A DNA stretch of 64,000 bases from assembly GCA_900239685.1 (NCBI GenBank), contig OENT01000533.1, positions 33,164-97,163 on the forward strand. The letters run 5' to 3'. Both the position numbers and the translations under genes were made by a program. Shown in pieces: positions 27,801 to 40,493 of the stretch; position 1 is the first letter of the stretch; each line of letters begins with the position of its first letter. A model generated the notes under the pieces. It made no database searches and was not told where the DNA came from. It was given only the letters and a program-made list of their open reading frames with translations. The stretch is from Rotaria macrura. Its lineage: Eukaryota; Rotifera; Eurotatoria; Philodinida; Philodinidae.

Positions 27801-30800
27801 AATGCGTTTGTAAGGTTCTAACAGTGCAAGAGTTATATAGAAATAAGAGGGAGAGAGAGAAAAAAGGCATCAAGTGAAGATAAAGACACAAATACAATAG
27901 CGGGACTAGCGATGTATCCAACAAAGAAGAATAGTAACACAGAAGAACAAATAAGAGAATAAAAGTATGATAACAAAGATGCAAGTAACCATGCTGTCAT
28001 AGTATAAGAAAAATTGAGACTTCATAAGAACAATGGCGTTGGCTGGTTGATTAGAAAATCTCTGGTAAATTTTTCAAAATACACATATCCTCTATTTCGT
28101 ACTCAATGATGGAGCACGATACTCAGTTAGATGCACACTATTACATCATCTTTTGACTGACAGATTTGTTTCGTGTACATCTAGTTACATTAGTAGTTCG
28201 CTATGAATAGACTCTGTGAAAACTTCTGTACAACGATATAAATATAGGAAGGATCTACTCTCCATCAAAATTTCGTCAATTACATACGTAAAAATGCTAT
28301 CAGGCAATTGAAGACAGTGCATCGTTATTTTCAGTGAAGTGACATGGAAATGAGAAAGATGATCGGGTTGCTTCTCTCTACATAATGGAAACTATGTAAA
28401 TAACCAAGTAAATAAGGGTAATACATAGTATTGAAAAAGTTTTTTTCTCAATATTGTAGACGTAGTAGCCGTCCGTTTACAGGCATTTACTTTGGCTACT
28501 CTTTACTTGGTCTCAATAATTGTTTTATGTATAATCACATACTAGCTAATCTTAAACTTGATTCAATACTCTACGTATTTGAATTCTTTGATCAACCAAC
28601 TTTATGTTTTTTCTCAAAGAAAAAAAATTTAAAACTTTGAATTTTCAATAGTGTGTGCAGACCGTATGTCTTCGGTCTCATCATCAAGCTTGATTGGTTG
28701 TATAGCAAGGATAGAATAGAACCCAAGAGACTTTAGAAATGAATTTAATCTTCGTTCTAGATCTAAAAATTATTCGTAATATCTATCACCTATTCGGTCT
28801 GTAACTATTGCAGCTAAAAGATCAGCAAACATAAAACTTGAGAAAACACTAAGAAAGTTAGATGTATCTGAGTCATATATGATAATAGTAGTTGATGTCA
28901 AGATTAAATCCTTTGATTAGCCTCTGTAAATCCTTTCGTTTTCACAAGCACGTTTCTATCCATTGAAGTGATGACTGCGATACACATAATTTTCTTACTT
29001 TTCCAATGCACCCTTCAAACGAACGTTGATCAAAAGCCAATTTGTAGTTCATGCAAACTATTGCAATCGGCGAACAATTGAACATGATTGAAGATACTTG
29101 TTCGAGACCTATAATAACTTTGATTTGCAGCCGAGAATTTTCTCGATATCCTTGTTGTGTGTAAGGATTTAGAGGTAGTTTTTTACTACTACTCGAACCT
29201 GTGCGAAGAACAATTTTCATTGATTTTCAAAACTATATACTCAATCAAGATATTGATCCAGTTGCCGGTGGTAAACGAATCGCATCCGTTTTTGCTTATA
29301 AGGGAACTCTAACATCTTTGAAGTCTTCCAGTATACTCACTTTCGCAAGAGACAGATTGAAAATTTTGATCATCAAACCTCAATACTTTGTCGGTACGAA
29401 TTGAATCCTAATCTTACACAAGCCATGTACATCAAAATATCATATACTTGACAAGTTTTATCGATCTGAGTGCATTGACTGTTAAATTGGCTAATCTAAC
29501 AAAATTTAATTCAAATGAATACACTAGCCGTAGTATAAGATATTCCTCCACAGCATACGAATACGAACGATAATTAACACAAACCTGACTATTGCTGAAG
29601 ATTTCCATTGCACTTTGAATGGAACCAAAATAAGTTCTAGCAAATCTTATGTTCTGTTAAAATTGAGTTTTTTATCTAATAAGGTTTCTGATTTGTGAAT
29701 CAGACATTTTAATATCATCAGAAAATACCATCCTATTAGTAGGCAAATCAACAGTTTTTTAATTACCAGTGATAGTTGAGGTGGAATAGGTGGCATCAAC
29801 GAAACAATAAAACTATTTCCCATCTTGAAAAGTCACTTATCCTCATCCAGTAAACTGCTGAATGAATCAACATTTTAAACATCTAGTAGTATACAATATT
29901 CATCATTTTTACTTTTAATCATAGATAATCGATAATTTAGGAATAGAATATCCATGTTATGTTGATGTTTGAAATGAAGGGCTATTTCTTGTCTTTAATA
30001 TCACCGGTTATCAATCGAATAACAAATCGTGCACATTGAAATCTTGCTCGTGTGTATTTTGTTGAAGCCATTCCAATGCTTTGGTGATGTTGACGAGTAC
30101 CTAACTGTTGATACTATCACTGTATACTCAAATTCATTGTTGTACAATGAGTATTTCTGCGATCCGCGGTGTTAAATGCTCCTTTGTTGTTCTACTGCTA
30201 CCGGTGATAATGCATCGATAATTTAATGTAGTTGTTCTCTTTTCTTTGCTTTTCATAAACAACTACCGTACATTACTCGTCTATGTCATCTGAATGCATA
30301 TATATTGGGTAGAATGTGCAGGTCAATTAACCGAGTGTACATTCTGAATGTTGGTATTATCATGATCTCGAAATTTTGAATCATGCTCATATTCGTTCAC
30401 AATGTGAAGTGAATTTCCAATCAGTTGTGTTTTTTGCAATGAATTTTCGATGCTGATGTTATTTGTAAATGTGAGAGAGCGAGAGACGTTACGTTCTATC
30501 GAAAAATAGTTATGATTATTCGTTAACACAACTAGTAAGATTACAGAATGAAATTCGTAAGTCTCATACTTAAAGAATCAAAGGAGAAATCAACAATTAC
30601 AATGAATGCATGTGTATGTATATGTGTGTAGAAGCTATGTGTAAAAGGTCTTGGTAAAAAATTTTTCTTCGATTTTCGATCACTTATCATTTGTAACCAA
30701 GAGTAAGAAATAATTCGCTAGAAAACAAATTTCATTCGGACTTGAACGGGATTTATTAAGAACAAATATTTGACGAAGATCAGAATGACGTTCTTACAAA

Positions 30801-32263
30801 TAGAGTAGTTTCGAAGAAATTGCTAAATATGTTTTCTCATGTTTTGGTGATATAAAAGCAGCGAAAAGAGTCGAAAATAAACTGTTAGAATCATAATTTG
30901 ATGTTTCTTTCTAAATGTGTTTCTGGAATTTTCCTCCGGCTCTCACCAAGTCAGCTCGAAGCAAAGATTTGAATAAATAAAAGTATCATTTGCGATATAC
31001 AAAGCACTCCTCAATCTTCCAATTCATATTTTCTTCAGAGGGTAGTACGAGATGACTTTTACATCCGCTAGTTTCAGAGACTTTAATTTCCTAGAAAATC
31101 GTGATTTACAATATTTTATTACTCAACCCAATCAAAAGTTAAGAAACATTTTTCAAAATCGCACTCTGCACATGCGATGAGATTTTTCATAATAATCAGT
31201 TTTTAAGAATTTCGGAACTTGAAATGGAACAGATTCTAATGGTTCTCAGTGATGTGTTAATAGTAAAATTAATTGGACATTTTTTGTAGAACAAGTTTTG
31301 TTCTGTAAATTAATGTAAAAACAAACTTTCTTCCAATTCGAAGTGCGGTACTTTCAATCAAAATACAAAAATGAACTGTATACAATTTTCTCTACGAACA
31401 CTGTTTTGGTCTCCGACAATTACTTGTTCTTAAGATACCAGGTTCAAGTAAAAATGAAATTCTGAATATATATTTACTTAGAAAGAGCATCAGATTCTCT
31501 TCACAGTGGACTTAATTGTACTCTCCTTGACAAACTATAAGTTGTCGAAAATCAAAGGAAACTTTTCCATCAAGTCTTCTAACACGCAGATGACTCTATG
31601 ATGGAAAAGAATCGAATAGAACCATGTTCTTTCTTCGACGATGTTATTTGAAAATACAATTTTACCGAAACATAATTATAAAACATGTTCAATTAGTAAA
31701 ACCTCATTCATAGGTGCTGAACAAAATCAGTGATAGAAGAGCGAACAAAATATATTACCAAATTAAAAATAGACTCTTCATGCAAATATTTCTACTGATA
31801 AGCTTAACACATGAAAAGATGAAAGGTAGAAATACATATTTCGCGTGCAAGGCAACACACTATCGTAGGACTTCATAGGAAAAAACGGTTTTGTGTTCAG
31901 GAGGCATTGTACTTAAATAATTCTGAACAATGAAAAATCGTTGATCTTCGTTTTAAAGGTTCATCGACATTTGAAAAATTTCCATTATTCTTATATGTAC
32001 ATGTCATGGTGTATGGATCTTGACCCTAAGGGTACGTTAAATCATGTTCTTGTACTTTGCAACTCACGTATATCGTGTCTGTTAAAGGTGCTAATAATCA
32101 ATTGAAAGAAAATGCAGATAAACTCTATTCAAAAGATGAAGATCTTCTACTGGGTATGGAAGATCTAGCATCATCTGTAACTGAAGATGATCAAAGTCAA
32201 ATGCAATCACAAAGTTCTCTTCAAGACATACAACCAATGGATTCAAGTGAAGAAATTCTATGA
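21887..32263 (+). CDS. CDC27: Anaphase-promoting complex subunit 3 (CDC27)
   Basis: TPR scaffold subunit of the APC/C ubiquitin ligase, which binds the IR tails of Cdc20/Cdh1. 15 exons give about 785 residues: 21887-21989, 22056-22206, 22274-22402, 22888-22985, 23052-23197, 23266-23537, 23604-23721, 24743-24974, 25040-25368, 26382-26590, 26643-26760, 26814-26908, 26962-27070, 31959-32031, 32088-32263. The N-terminal TPR block includes DAIFLAERLYAE and ASECYRKSLKLNPFLW. A Ser/Thr/Pro-rich linker spans ~160-415. The C-terminal TPR block is nearly collinear with human CDC27 (STVLWHLKDDIALATLAHEL, AYTLLGNEYSLVDELERAM, KIDPKNALCKFHKAGLLLHL, SWCMDLDPKGANNQ), followed by an acidic Ser-rich tail. All phases agree. 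The start ATG precedes SVAIDSIKVYINQF. A 4.9-kb intron (27071-31958) contains a dead reverse transcriptase on the other strand; 1-kb introns lie at 23722-24742 and 25369-26381. An AATAAA lies 48 nt past the stop. Confidence 0.95.
28770..29320 (-). pseudogene. Degenerate non-LTR reverse transcriptase inside CDC27 intron
   Basis: On the minus strand, opposite to CDC27, broken frames retain reverse-transcriptase landmarks in the right order. An upstream block reads TGSIS*LSI (29240-29280), resembling the RPISLL motif. It is followed by QQGYRENSRLQIKV, the usual FRxNSRLQ region, then YKLAFDQRSFEGCIGKVRKL (motif A, AFD) and SLQWIETCL. Further on in another frame comes SSFMFADLLAAIV, the FADD box (motif C) with its second Asp replaced by Leu. 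Several in-frame stops and at least one frameshift show it is inactive. The combination AFDQ...FEGCIGK...LQWIE is one I associate with rotifer retroelements; that is recall, not a search. Flanking intron sequence probably holds more of the element, too decayed to delimit. Confidence 0.72.
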
Positions 32264-32761
32264 AATATTACTTTGGCTTTCCTTGTTCTCTTTGTATATG
32301 TGTTAAGATCAATAAATAACACGTTTTATGTACATAGAAAATCAAATAAATCCAATGAATTTTTCTCAGGTCTTTGTTTACTTCTATCTCTCTCATTCTT
32401 CTTTACATTTTCTTTATTCATTAAATAGTGTCTTGAGATAAAGTTTCTCTGTCTATTCTGTATCGAATAAAATATATAATCAATTAGAAAAATTCTTTCG
32501 TTTTTTTTCTTGGTTTTTTTCTCATATCACAAAAATGGATTGTCCTCAATCAAAACAAAAACTTCTTAACCTATAATGACGAACAAAAGCAAAATAAAAT
32601 CAACAGATGACCAATGTCTCTTGTTCTTTTTTGTCTGTTTTTTTCTCTTCTCTGCTGTTCCTTTTCTTCCATTTTCAAATGAATAAGCAAAATAAAAAAA
32701 AAGGATATATTGCATGAAAAACAACGGATTAGTTTTATTTTCATTTAAAATATCAGCAAGA
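32264..32761. other. Short intergenic gap, CDC27 3' UTR and esterase promoter
   Basis: Tandem gap of about 0.5 kb. It contains the AATAAA at 32311 for CDC27 and pyrimidine-rich runs. The downstream gene's promoter must lie here, but no motif was assignable. Confidence 0.5.
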
Positions 32762-35700
32762 ATGCTTCGATTTTTCGCTCTATTTTATGCAAGTAAGAAA
32801 ATTTGTTACAATGTTTTGTGTTTTTCTTTTTCTTTGAAAGACTTCATATGATATTTAGTTCTAAGTTGCATAAATGGTGTCATTGTGCAATTTAATTTAC
32901 GGCAAACACCGAGATTCTATACACCGTTGAATGATAAAATATATTTAGCGGGCACATTCAATCAATGGAATCCGAATGATGAAAAATATGTATTTAATAG
33001 TACAACAAAATCATTAGTTGTTGATTTTCAAAGTAATACAAATATTGAATTCAAAATCACACGGGGAAGTTGGGCAGCAACAGAAACTTGGCTAGATGGA
33101 TCCGCGCGTGCAAATAGAAGATTAACGTTGGTATTGAATTTTTTGTATCTTGTAGAAAACGAATTTTATATTAGAATTGTTTGCTGCATTCTGATAATAC
33201 TAGTTGTGTCTGCTAGGATGAAATTTGATATTTTCTCCAACCGAAATTTACGTTTAAAGACTGAATGTATTTATTTGTACAAAAGTAGGTATTACAAGTC
33301 TCACTCATCCGACTATAGTAAACGATGAAGTTAAATGCGTACAATTGCAGTACGAGTAAGAAAATTGTTCACTTAGCGGCAGTTTTTAAATCATTAATCT
33401 TTTTTTTTCATCGAAAATAATCAATCTACTCACTATTAGCCGTACTAATAATGAATACGACGATAGAAAATCGCTTCAAGTCTTTTTTTAGTAGCTATCT
33501 AGAGAAACCATTTTTTGACATGAGTCAACTTTTTAGTCACATTATTTTTAATTAATAACTTATTGTACACGTAATAATCAGCTGTTTACAAAAAACAAGT
33601 TGCAAAAAGAAAAGATTTCTGTTTAGATTTTTGCCTCTGAAGAGTTCGAATCCATTTTAGATGCTCATCTGTTGAACTCAGTCAAATCTTATTTTAATAA
33701 TCTTCATAAAGTAAACTAATCGTCATTGAATTTTAACGGCTCCGGCTTTCATCTCAATAAGACACGAGAGGTTAATTACGATTTCTTAGTTACATCCGTA
33801 ATAATCCTCAGACGATAACAATCTGTTAAATTCAAATAATTCTGAGCAAAGATGATTTGAATACAGAAATAGCTACAGTTCTCTAGTCAAACTGAACATA
33901 TCACAGAAAACATTTTCTCAAAGAAGTTGTGTGATTTTGAAAAAGTCTATGAAGATTTAAGAAGTTTTCTTATTGCCATATTCGATATCAGAAAAATGAA
34001 TAGGTTAAACATCATTCGTATACAATGAGAAAGCGAGTTTAGTAGAAGATATTCACGTCGTAGAAAACATGGATAATAAGATAGTTAATATTTGAGTCAA
34101 ACTACATTTGAGATTGGAACGCTTCTTATTCATATTTCTTGATTTAATTCAACTCTCGAATATCATGACATATTTCCCTACAGTGTCTATCTGTTTTTTT
34201 AAAGAAAACTCCTACAGCCGTTTATTAATAATCAGCTCCTAGATGACAATGATCTCGTCTTTTTTTCTTAGAGATCTAACATAGATTATAAATTTTAATG
34301 AATCTTTAAAACTTCTTCTTTCGTTTATCTATTTTAATGAAGATTAATTTTAAATTAATACATTGAGAAGTATATTGACATTAAATATTCTATCAGCTTA
34401 CACATTGTCTTTTTTTATAAATTGAAGGACTTAGTTTTCTTAAATACAGAAAGTAATTACACGGGATTGGTAGATTAGCGAGTAGGTAATGGAATATATA
34501 TATATATATAAAGCAGCATATTTTGACCAATTCTTTTTTGTACTTTCTAAGCCCTATCTTGTCAACCATATGCATTTAATTGGGTTTACAATCTGAGTAT
34601 CATGTTTTTCAAAGAAAAATGATAGAACAAGAAGATAGTATCATGTCTTTTATTTCGAGTAACATTCTAATGATGGAATCGTTCATACAAACGGATACAA
34701 TGAATTTGATTAAAAAATCTCTTTTATTACTAGAATAAGGAACTCGGATTAGATGTGCACACTAAACTATAGATATCAATTGATTATTTTATTTAAGCAA
34801 AACGTCATGATCGCTTCATTCAGTTTCTGTTGAATAGAACTTCTCATATGCTGTTCAACTAAGTGAATGAGCCGTTTAAAACAAATACATCCGAAATTTG
34901 ATATTTTCAACGTCATTCATTCTACAATCGATGTTTGATCGACTAGAATCATATCAATATGTGGTGTAGTTCAGATTAGCTGTGGAGTTTCTACATGAGA
35001 CCAAGTCAACCTATGCATTCGTTTCAAACTTTGTGTATGACTGCTTCTTCTTCTTCAAAAAAATTATCGTAGTGAGATCACTGTAGAGAATGTGTTAAAA
35101 GAAACGTTTTAAATCAAATCAACTATGCCATTGATTGTTTCTCTATGTACTTTTCTTCGACAACTATTTTATGAACTCGAAGTTTATTTTCAATTCATAA
35201 CAAGCTCCGATGATGAGCATCCGCCATTGTTCTATTGTTGAAGTAAGTTTTAAGAATGATTTCATACTTTAGCAAATACATAGCCATGTGACTAAGATTT
35301 TCCGATTGACTGTAAATAGGAGTGAGAAACTATTGATCATACATTTGATTGAAAATTAAGTAATATAAATTCAATATTAACCCTTAAAAGTCGAAGGGTT
35401 TTTTTCTTGCAACAGACGGAAGACAACGATACAATTAGAGTTAATGCACTCTCAATAATACGTTCATACGATAGAAAAAAACGAGCTATATGATTCTTCT
35501 TCTAAATTTGCATAACGTCCTTAAACAACTGCTGTGAAATTTTCCATCAAAATGAATATTGTGTTGTTAAGATACTGAATGTAGAAAAAAATCGGTCACA
35601 TTTGATAAAAATCTCACAAAATCCAGTTCTTCTTCAACATTGTTTATTTCCAGAAATAAACAACAGTTGTTGCTGAAAATTTCTGAGCAATCTAAATAGT

Positions 35701-37402
35701 GTATCAACTATTGATCAGCAACCATACAATTGAAAATTCCGTCGTTTCGATTTTTCATGAGTCAAAATACTCCATTCATGGAACATATTTTTTACGACAA
35801 TAGGTGGCGTTTGTGGAATGTTTTAAAATTTATAAGATGGCTTTATTAGATACCTCGATATTATACTTCACGATAATGCTAAAAAAACTCAAAGCCACAC
35901 GTTACTTGTATGAATTAACAAACAAAATAATTCAGAATAGTCGAGTAATATTTAAAAAATGATGAGTCGCGAGAGACCCATCGTTCGAATTAAGAGTCCG
36001 TTGACAATTATATTTCATCTCTGTATGATCACTTAGGTCATTGAAATTCAGAAAAAAATATTGGCTCTTGCTTATAAGCTCTTGTAGTGGATTTTATTTA
36101 AATTATTTTGTTGTTCCTTGAACGATATGTTGGACTTTTAAGGCTTGAGAATAGTGTATTTAGGATGTTGCTTAAGATTGTACCATTACATATCTTGAAG
36201 GTGATTTTTGCTTTTATAGCTATTGAAAATCTTTCTCTCATAGGAAATGAATATTATGTTGCTTAATAGAAGAATCACACGAGATATCTTATATCGATGT
36301 GTTATATAAGATAATTGTAAGTTATACACAAGAAAGATTTACATTCTATCTATGAGAAGTGTTTTTTTTCTAACGGAATCATAATAGAATCAACATATAA
36401 TTTGAACAGAAGATCACCTTTTCAATCCTCTCAAACCCGATGTATTTTTGTTCAAAATACATCTGAAATTATTTATTTCTCACTAGTTTTCCATCTAAAA
36501 AAAACCTTAAACTTAAGTTTGAAACGATTATGAATTCATACTTATTGATGTTATAATGTATGCTTTAGCTGAATACTCCTCAATCGATTGATGTATCAGT
36601 CGAACAATGGTCTGATACATCGGGTCGTACTCATACAGCTTCAAATCAAGTTTATATCTTGGATACAAATTTTTCGATGGGGTCTTATCTTCCTCGTAAT
36701 CGTCGTATTTGGATTTATCTTCCACGCAGTTATTCAACTGATTTAAATCGTCGTTATCCAGTTGTTTATGCTCATGATGCTCAAAATTTATTCGATTTTA
36801 GTACATCATTTTCTGGTGAATGGGGCATTGATGAAAGTCTTGATGCATTATCGAAAGACATCATTGTTGTTGGTATTGATAATGGTGGTGCAGAACGTAT
36901 CAATGAATTAACACCATTTCCAAATGCAAATTATGGTGGTGGTCAAGCTAATGATTATTTAGATTTCATTGTGGAAAAACTTCGACCTTATATAAATAGT
37001 CATTTTCGAACAAAACCTGAACGTGAGAATACTGGTATATTAGGTAGTTCCCTTGGTGGTCTTTGCAGTTTCTATGCCGCTATTCGACATGAAGATATAT
37101 TTGGATTAGTCGGAATATTTAGTCCATCATTTTGGTTTACCAATGATATATATACATATGCACAAAATCATCGTTTTCAAAGTTCACCACCGAGACTTTA
37201 TTTCGTTGGAGGTCAATTAGAAAGTTCAACGATGATCAGTGATATGCAACGTATGATAAATGTATTAAAAACTACAACAAGAGAATATAGAGACGATCAA
37301 AATCAGTTGACAATATTTTCTGCTCCTGATGGTCAACATCAAGAATGGTTTTGGAAGCGAGAATTCCCCAATTGCATAAAATGGTTATTTCCTTCAGTAT
37401 AA
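32762..37402 (+). CDS. Secreted esterase (Esterase D/Fes-like) with starch-binding-like N-terminal module
   Basis: Three exons, 32762-32792, 32859-33130 and 36569-37402, encode about 378 residues. The first ~20 (MLRFFALFYAILSCINGV) look like a signal peptide. Residues ~25-100 form a CBM20/CBM48-like beta-sandwich with KIYLAGTFNQWNPND, the usual glycogen/starch-binding 'AGxFNxWNP' signature, then FKITRGSWAATE. From ~residue 103 comes an alpha/beta-hydrolase of the putative esterase (PF00756) type. Its visible blocks are RRIWIYLPRSY, YPVVYAHDAQNLFD, the nucleophile elbow GSSLGG (Ser about 262) and a catalytic-His candidate in DGQHQEWFW near the C-terminus. This domain order resembles secreted bacterial carbohydrate-active esterases, so horizontal origin is possible; the introns show it is a eukaryotic gene now. 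The substrate is unknown. The 3.4-kb intron 33131-36568 shows nothing recognised. An AATAAA follows at 37430. Confidence 0.85.
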
Positions 37403-40400
37403 ATTATATATGACTTTCATCACATAAATAATAAATGAATACCATTAACTCTTTCCGTTTAATCTACGATACTATAAGCTATTGTTAATAAGTCGGTCTT
37501 TGATCTGGGACAATGAATATTGTATCTTACTTTGTTGATTCCACCATAAATGCTTATTCGCTCGAGTGCATCGAGTATGCAAAAGCTTATGGTTTTAATA
37601 AGAATGAGAAAGCATTTAATAGACTCAGACGACATATTCATGAATTATGAAAAAACCTTTTTGAACTTGAAATATATAAATGCTAGTAGTTATATAGTTG
37701 AATAGGAGAAAGCGCAGACATAAAAGCAACCAAATCGTTTTATTTAATGAAAAAGAATTAATCACAAGGATGTTCTTAAGGTGCATAAATGTATAACTAC
37801 ACTAACAAATCATGTTTAATTGATGCAATGAGCTATTTTGAGGTCTTTTTTTCATTGAAAAATGATTTGTTGATTATGATGTAGTACTATTTCATTGACG
37901 TATATTTCGTATCTCCATAGCATATCTAATAATAACAAAAGAAAACCTTTCATGCTCTTTGCTAAAGAATGATTCAATAAAATCCAGACAGTATATGATG
38001 CATGTTGCGCGGACAATAAAAGTAAAAGCGTTAAGATAATTGCTGTTTGTTGTTAGAAATATGTAGACGTTTTAGTACACACAATCATATCGATTCATTT
38101 TTCTAACCTATGAAGCATCATAATTCAGTGCGCTAAAGAAATACAATACAAAAACCAAGTTCAACCTTGAATAGGCTATAAAATTTCTTATTTGATTCAA
38201 CTTACACTTAAATTATTTTTAATCGAACAAGCATCATATTCAATAATAGAATACTTATTCAAAATTGAATCGTTCATGTCTAAGAGCATGTTATTAAAAT
38301 AGTCTTGTAGGCAAGATAAGAAACTTAAAAAAAGAATAGCGTTGTCGTGGAAAAATTATTTTTAAAAATACTTAAAATTGAAGCCTTATGGTCATGTTCT
38401 CAACATGAAAGAAAAGGAATCGAGTCAACGAAAGTTATGATATTGAAAAGAAAAATATTAAATGCAGGAGATACCAGAAAAAAGTTATCATAAAGCTCGA
38501 AAAGTGCACTCGTAAACTATTTTTAAATAAATATTATTAAAATGATGTTTTTTATTTTTCGATGATTGTTTTTACTGATAAAACGAACAAATGTTTGCTG
38601 AAAATAAATGAAAATTTAGTCATAGCAAAGAACGTGACTCTCCCATTTATACCATTATCTATTTTAAGGACAAACGAAGTTTCACTCATTATATCAGGAT
38701 TTCACACGTTTATCAATACAATGTAAGTCAGTAGCGTCCTCTTATGTTCTCTGTTATACGATTGGTTCTCCTCTTGAAGCAAATGAATGGTAGAATAAAA
38801 AAAGTGCATATATAATATTATTATTATTATTAATATTATTGTTGTTGTTGTTTTTGCGCGTTCTATCATCAATCACTTGGTTGATCATTTGATGAATAGT
38901 ATTTTCAAGCAGAAAGAAAAAAATAGGATAAATACTTCATATTATTGTATGATTGAACGTCAACTAATGATAAGTGAGTTTTAATCTACTACTCGAATCG
39001 TAGTGATATTAGTCAAAGTCGCTATTTCTTTTTTTTCCTAACATGTCATAATCAGTTTTGATGACATGTCATCCATATGTCTGAAGCTATATGAAAATAG
39101 TAGAAGAAATTTGACAAGATTCATTTCTTTTTTCTCAATCTTGTTGTTTTTTCAATACAACCCAAGACTAACATTATGATGAAGGTGTTCTGAATATGAT
39201 TCTCTATCATATATGCACATCATTATCACGACAGAGTAGCAAACAATACTACGCATGTGTCTCATGTGTTTTCTTTGTTGTTCTGTTTAGTTGGTCTTTT
39301 TCTCTTTTTTTTTTGAATGTAATGTGAAACCCTGGATGATTGATGTTGCTCGACCCTTGAGCTGTTCAAGGTTCTAACGCGGCATGTCGTCGTCGTCGTC
39401 GTCATTCGCATAATGACGAATGAGTTATACAATTAAGAAAAAAATGACATAGAACATAAAGGAAGAAAAAGAAAGGACATAAAGAAAGAAAGATATAGTC
39501 GCTTGTACGTTGTAAAGAACGAAAAAATACAATGTTACTAGTGATAGTTTCAGAAAATAAATGAATCATAGTCTACCAGTCCTATAGGAAAGACGTTTTT
39601 CTATTTAATGTAATAAACTAAAATAGATTACTTTCGATATGTATACGCATATCTATATTTATCTGCTGCTCATTTATTTTATTAGAATATGATCTTTGAC
39701 TGCAATGTGTAAGTACATTGATCATAGAAAAATATGAATAGAACTTTTTTTCTTTCCATTAAGTACTAATGTTTTCTAAGTAACAGTAGAAATCATGTTT
39801 GCATGAATGTCTTTTTCTATTTTCCTTCAATAAAATAATGAATTATTAATAAGTAATTGTTGCTTCTATGCTCTGATCTTCGTGCTTGAAAGAGAAGAGA
39901 AAAGAATTAATATAGGAAAAATAAAAATAATAATAGGACAGACAAACAGCTCTAACCCTCGTCATACCTTTTCAGATATTTCATAAAGAGAAGTAGGAAG
40001 AAAGAAAGAGGAAGGAAATCGCAACAGAGCAGTCTTTTCTTGGAAGTTCACTTCACAGGTATGTGCGTCATTAAAGATTGTTGTCTCTCTTTGTCTACAT
40101 GACTTTTTCCATGACAGTAGAAAAATATGCATGGAATTTCGCTGATCATTCGTTTGTATTCTTTCGTGTTTCGTTTCAGTTTTTTTTAAATATTTTTTCT
40201 CTTACACATAGACACATTTCATCACTGATAAAAATGTCCTGACAAAAGAAAAAGGAAAAGTGCGTTCGATTCAAGTATAATAAAATGTCTTATCTCGTTC
40301 TCTTGTTCGTGTCTAGTTTCTGTTTTTTCTTGTTTTGACAACTGTCATTAAAACTTTGACTCATTCTGTAGATATACACTCAAATGCTATATTGAATCAG

Positions 40401-40493
40401 ATTCTTCACATCCAGGTAAACTATTTCACTCTTTGTTTATTTTCTTGATTTATGTTCTATAGATGATTGGTCCATAGTGATCGTGTGTTTTTC
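37403..40493. other. Intergenic region upstream of B-Raf
   Basis: AT-rich, about 3 kb. It contains a TTA/TTG trinucleotide run near 38815-38852 and a short (CGT)n near 39387-39404. An acceptor-like TTCTATAG just upstream of the B-Raf ATG suggests a non-coding first exon of B-Raf lies in this interval. No other gene was recognised. Confidence 0.5.

Noticed and set aside
29201-29404. Plus-strand frame of 67 codons in the CDC27 intron
   Set aside because: It is the complement of the decayed reverse transcriptase on the minus strand and shows no family similarity of its own.
33645-33665. GTTCGAATCC, resembling a tRNA B box
   Set aside because: No matching A box, acceptor stem or anticodon arm at the right spacing.
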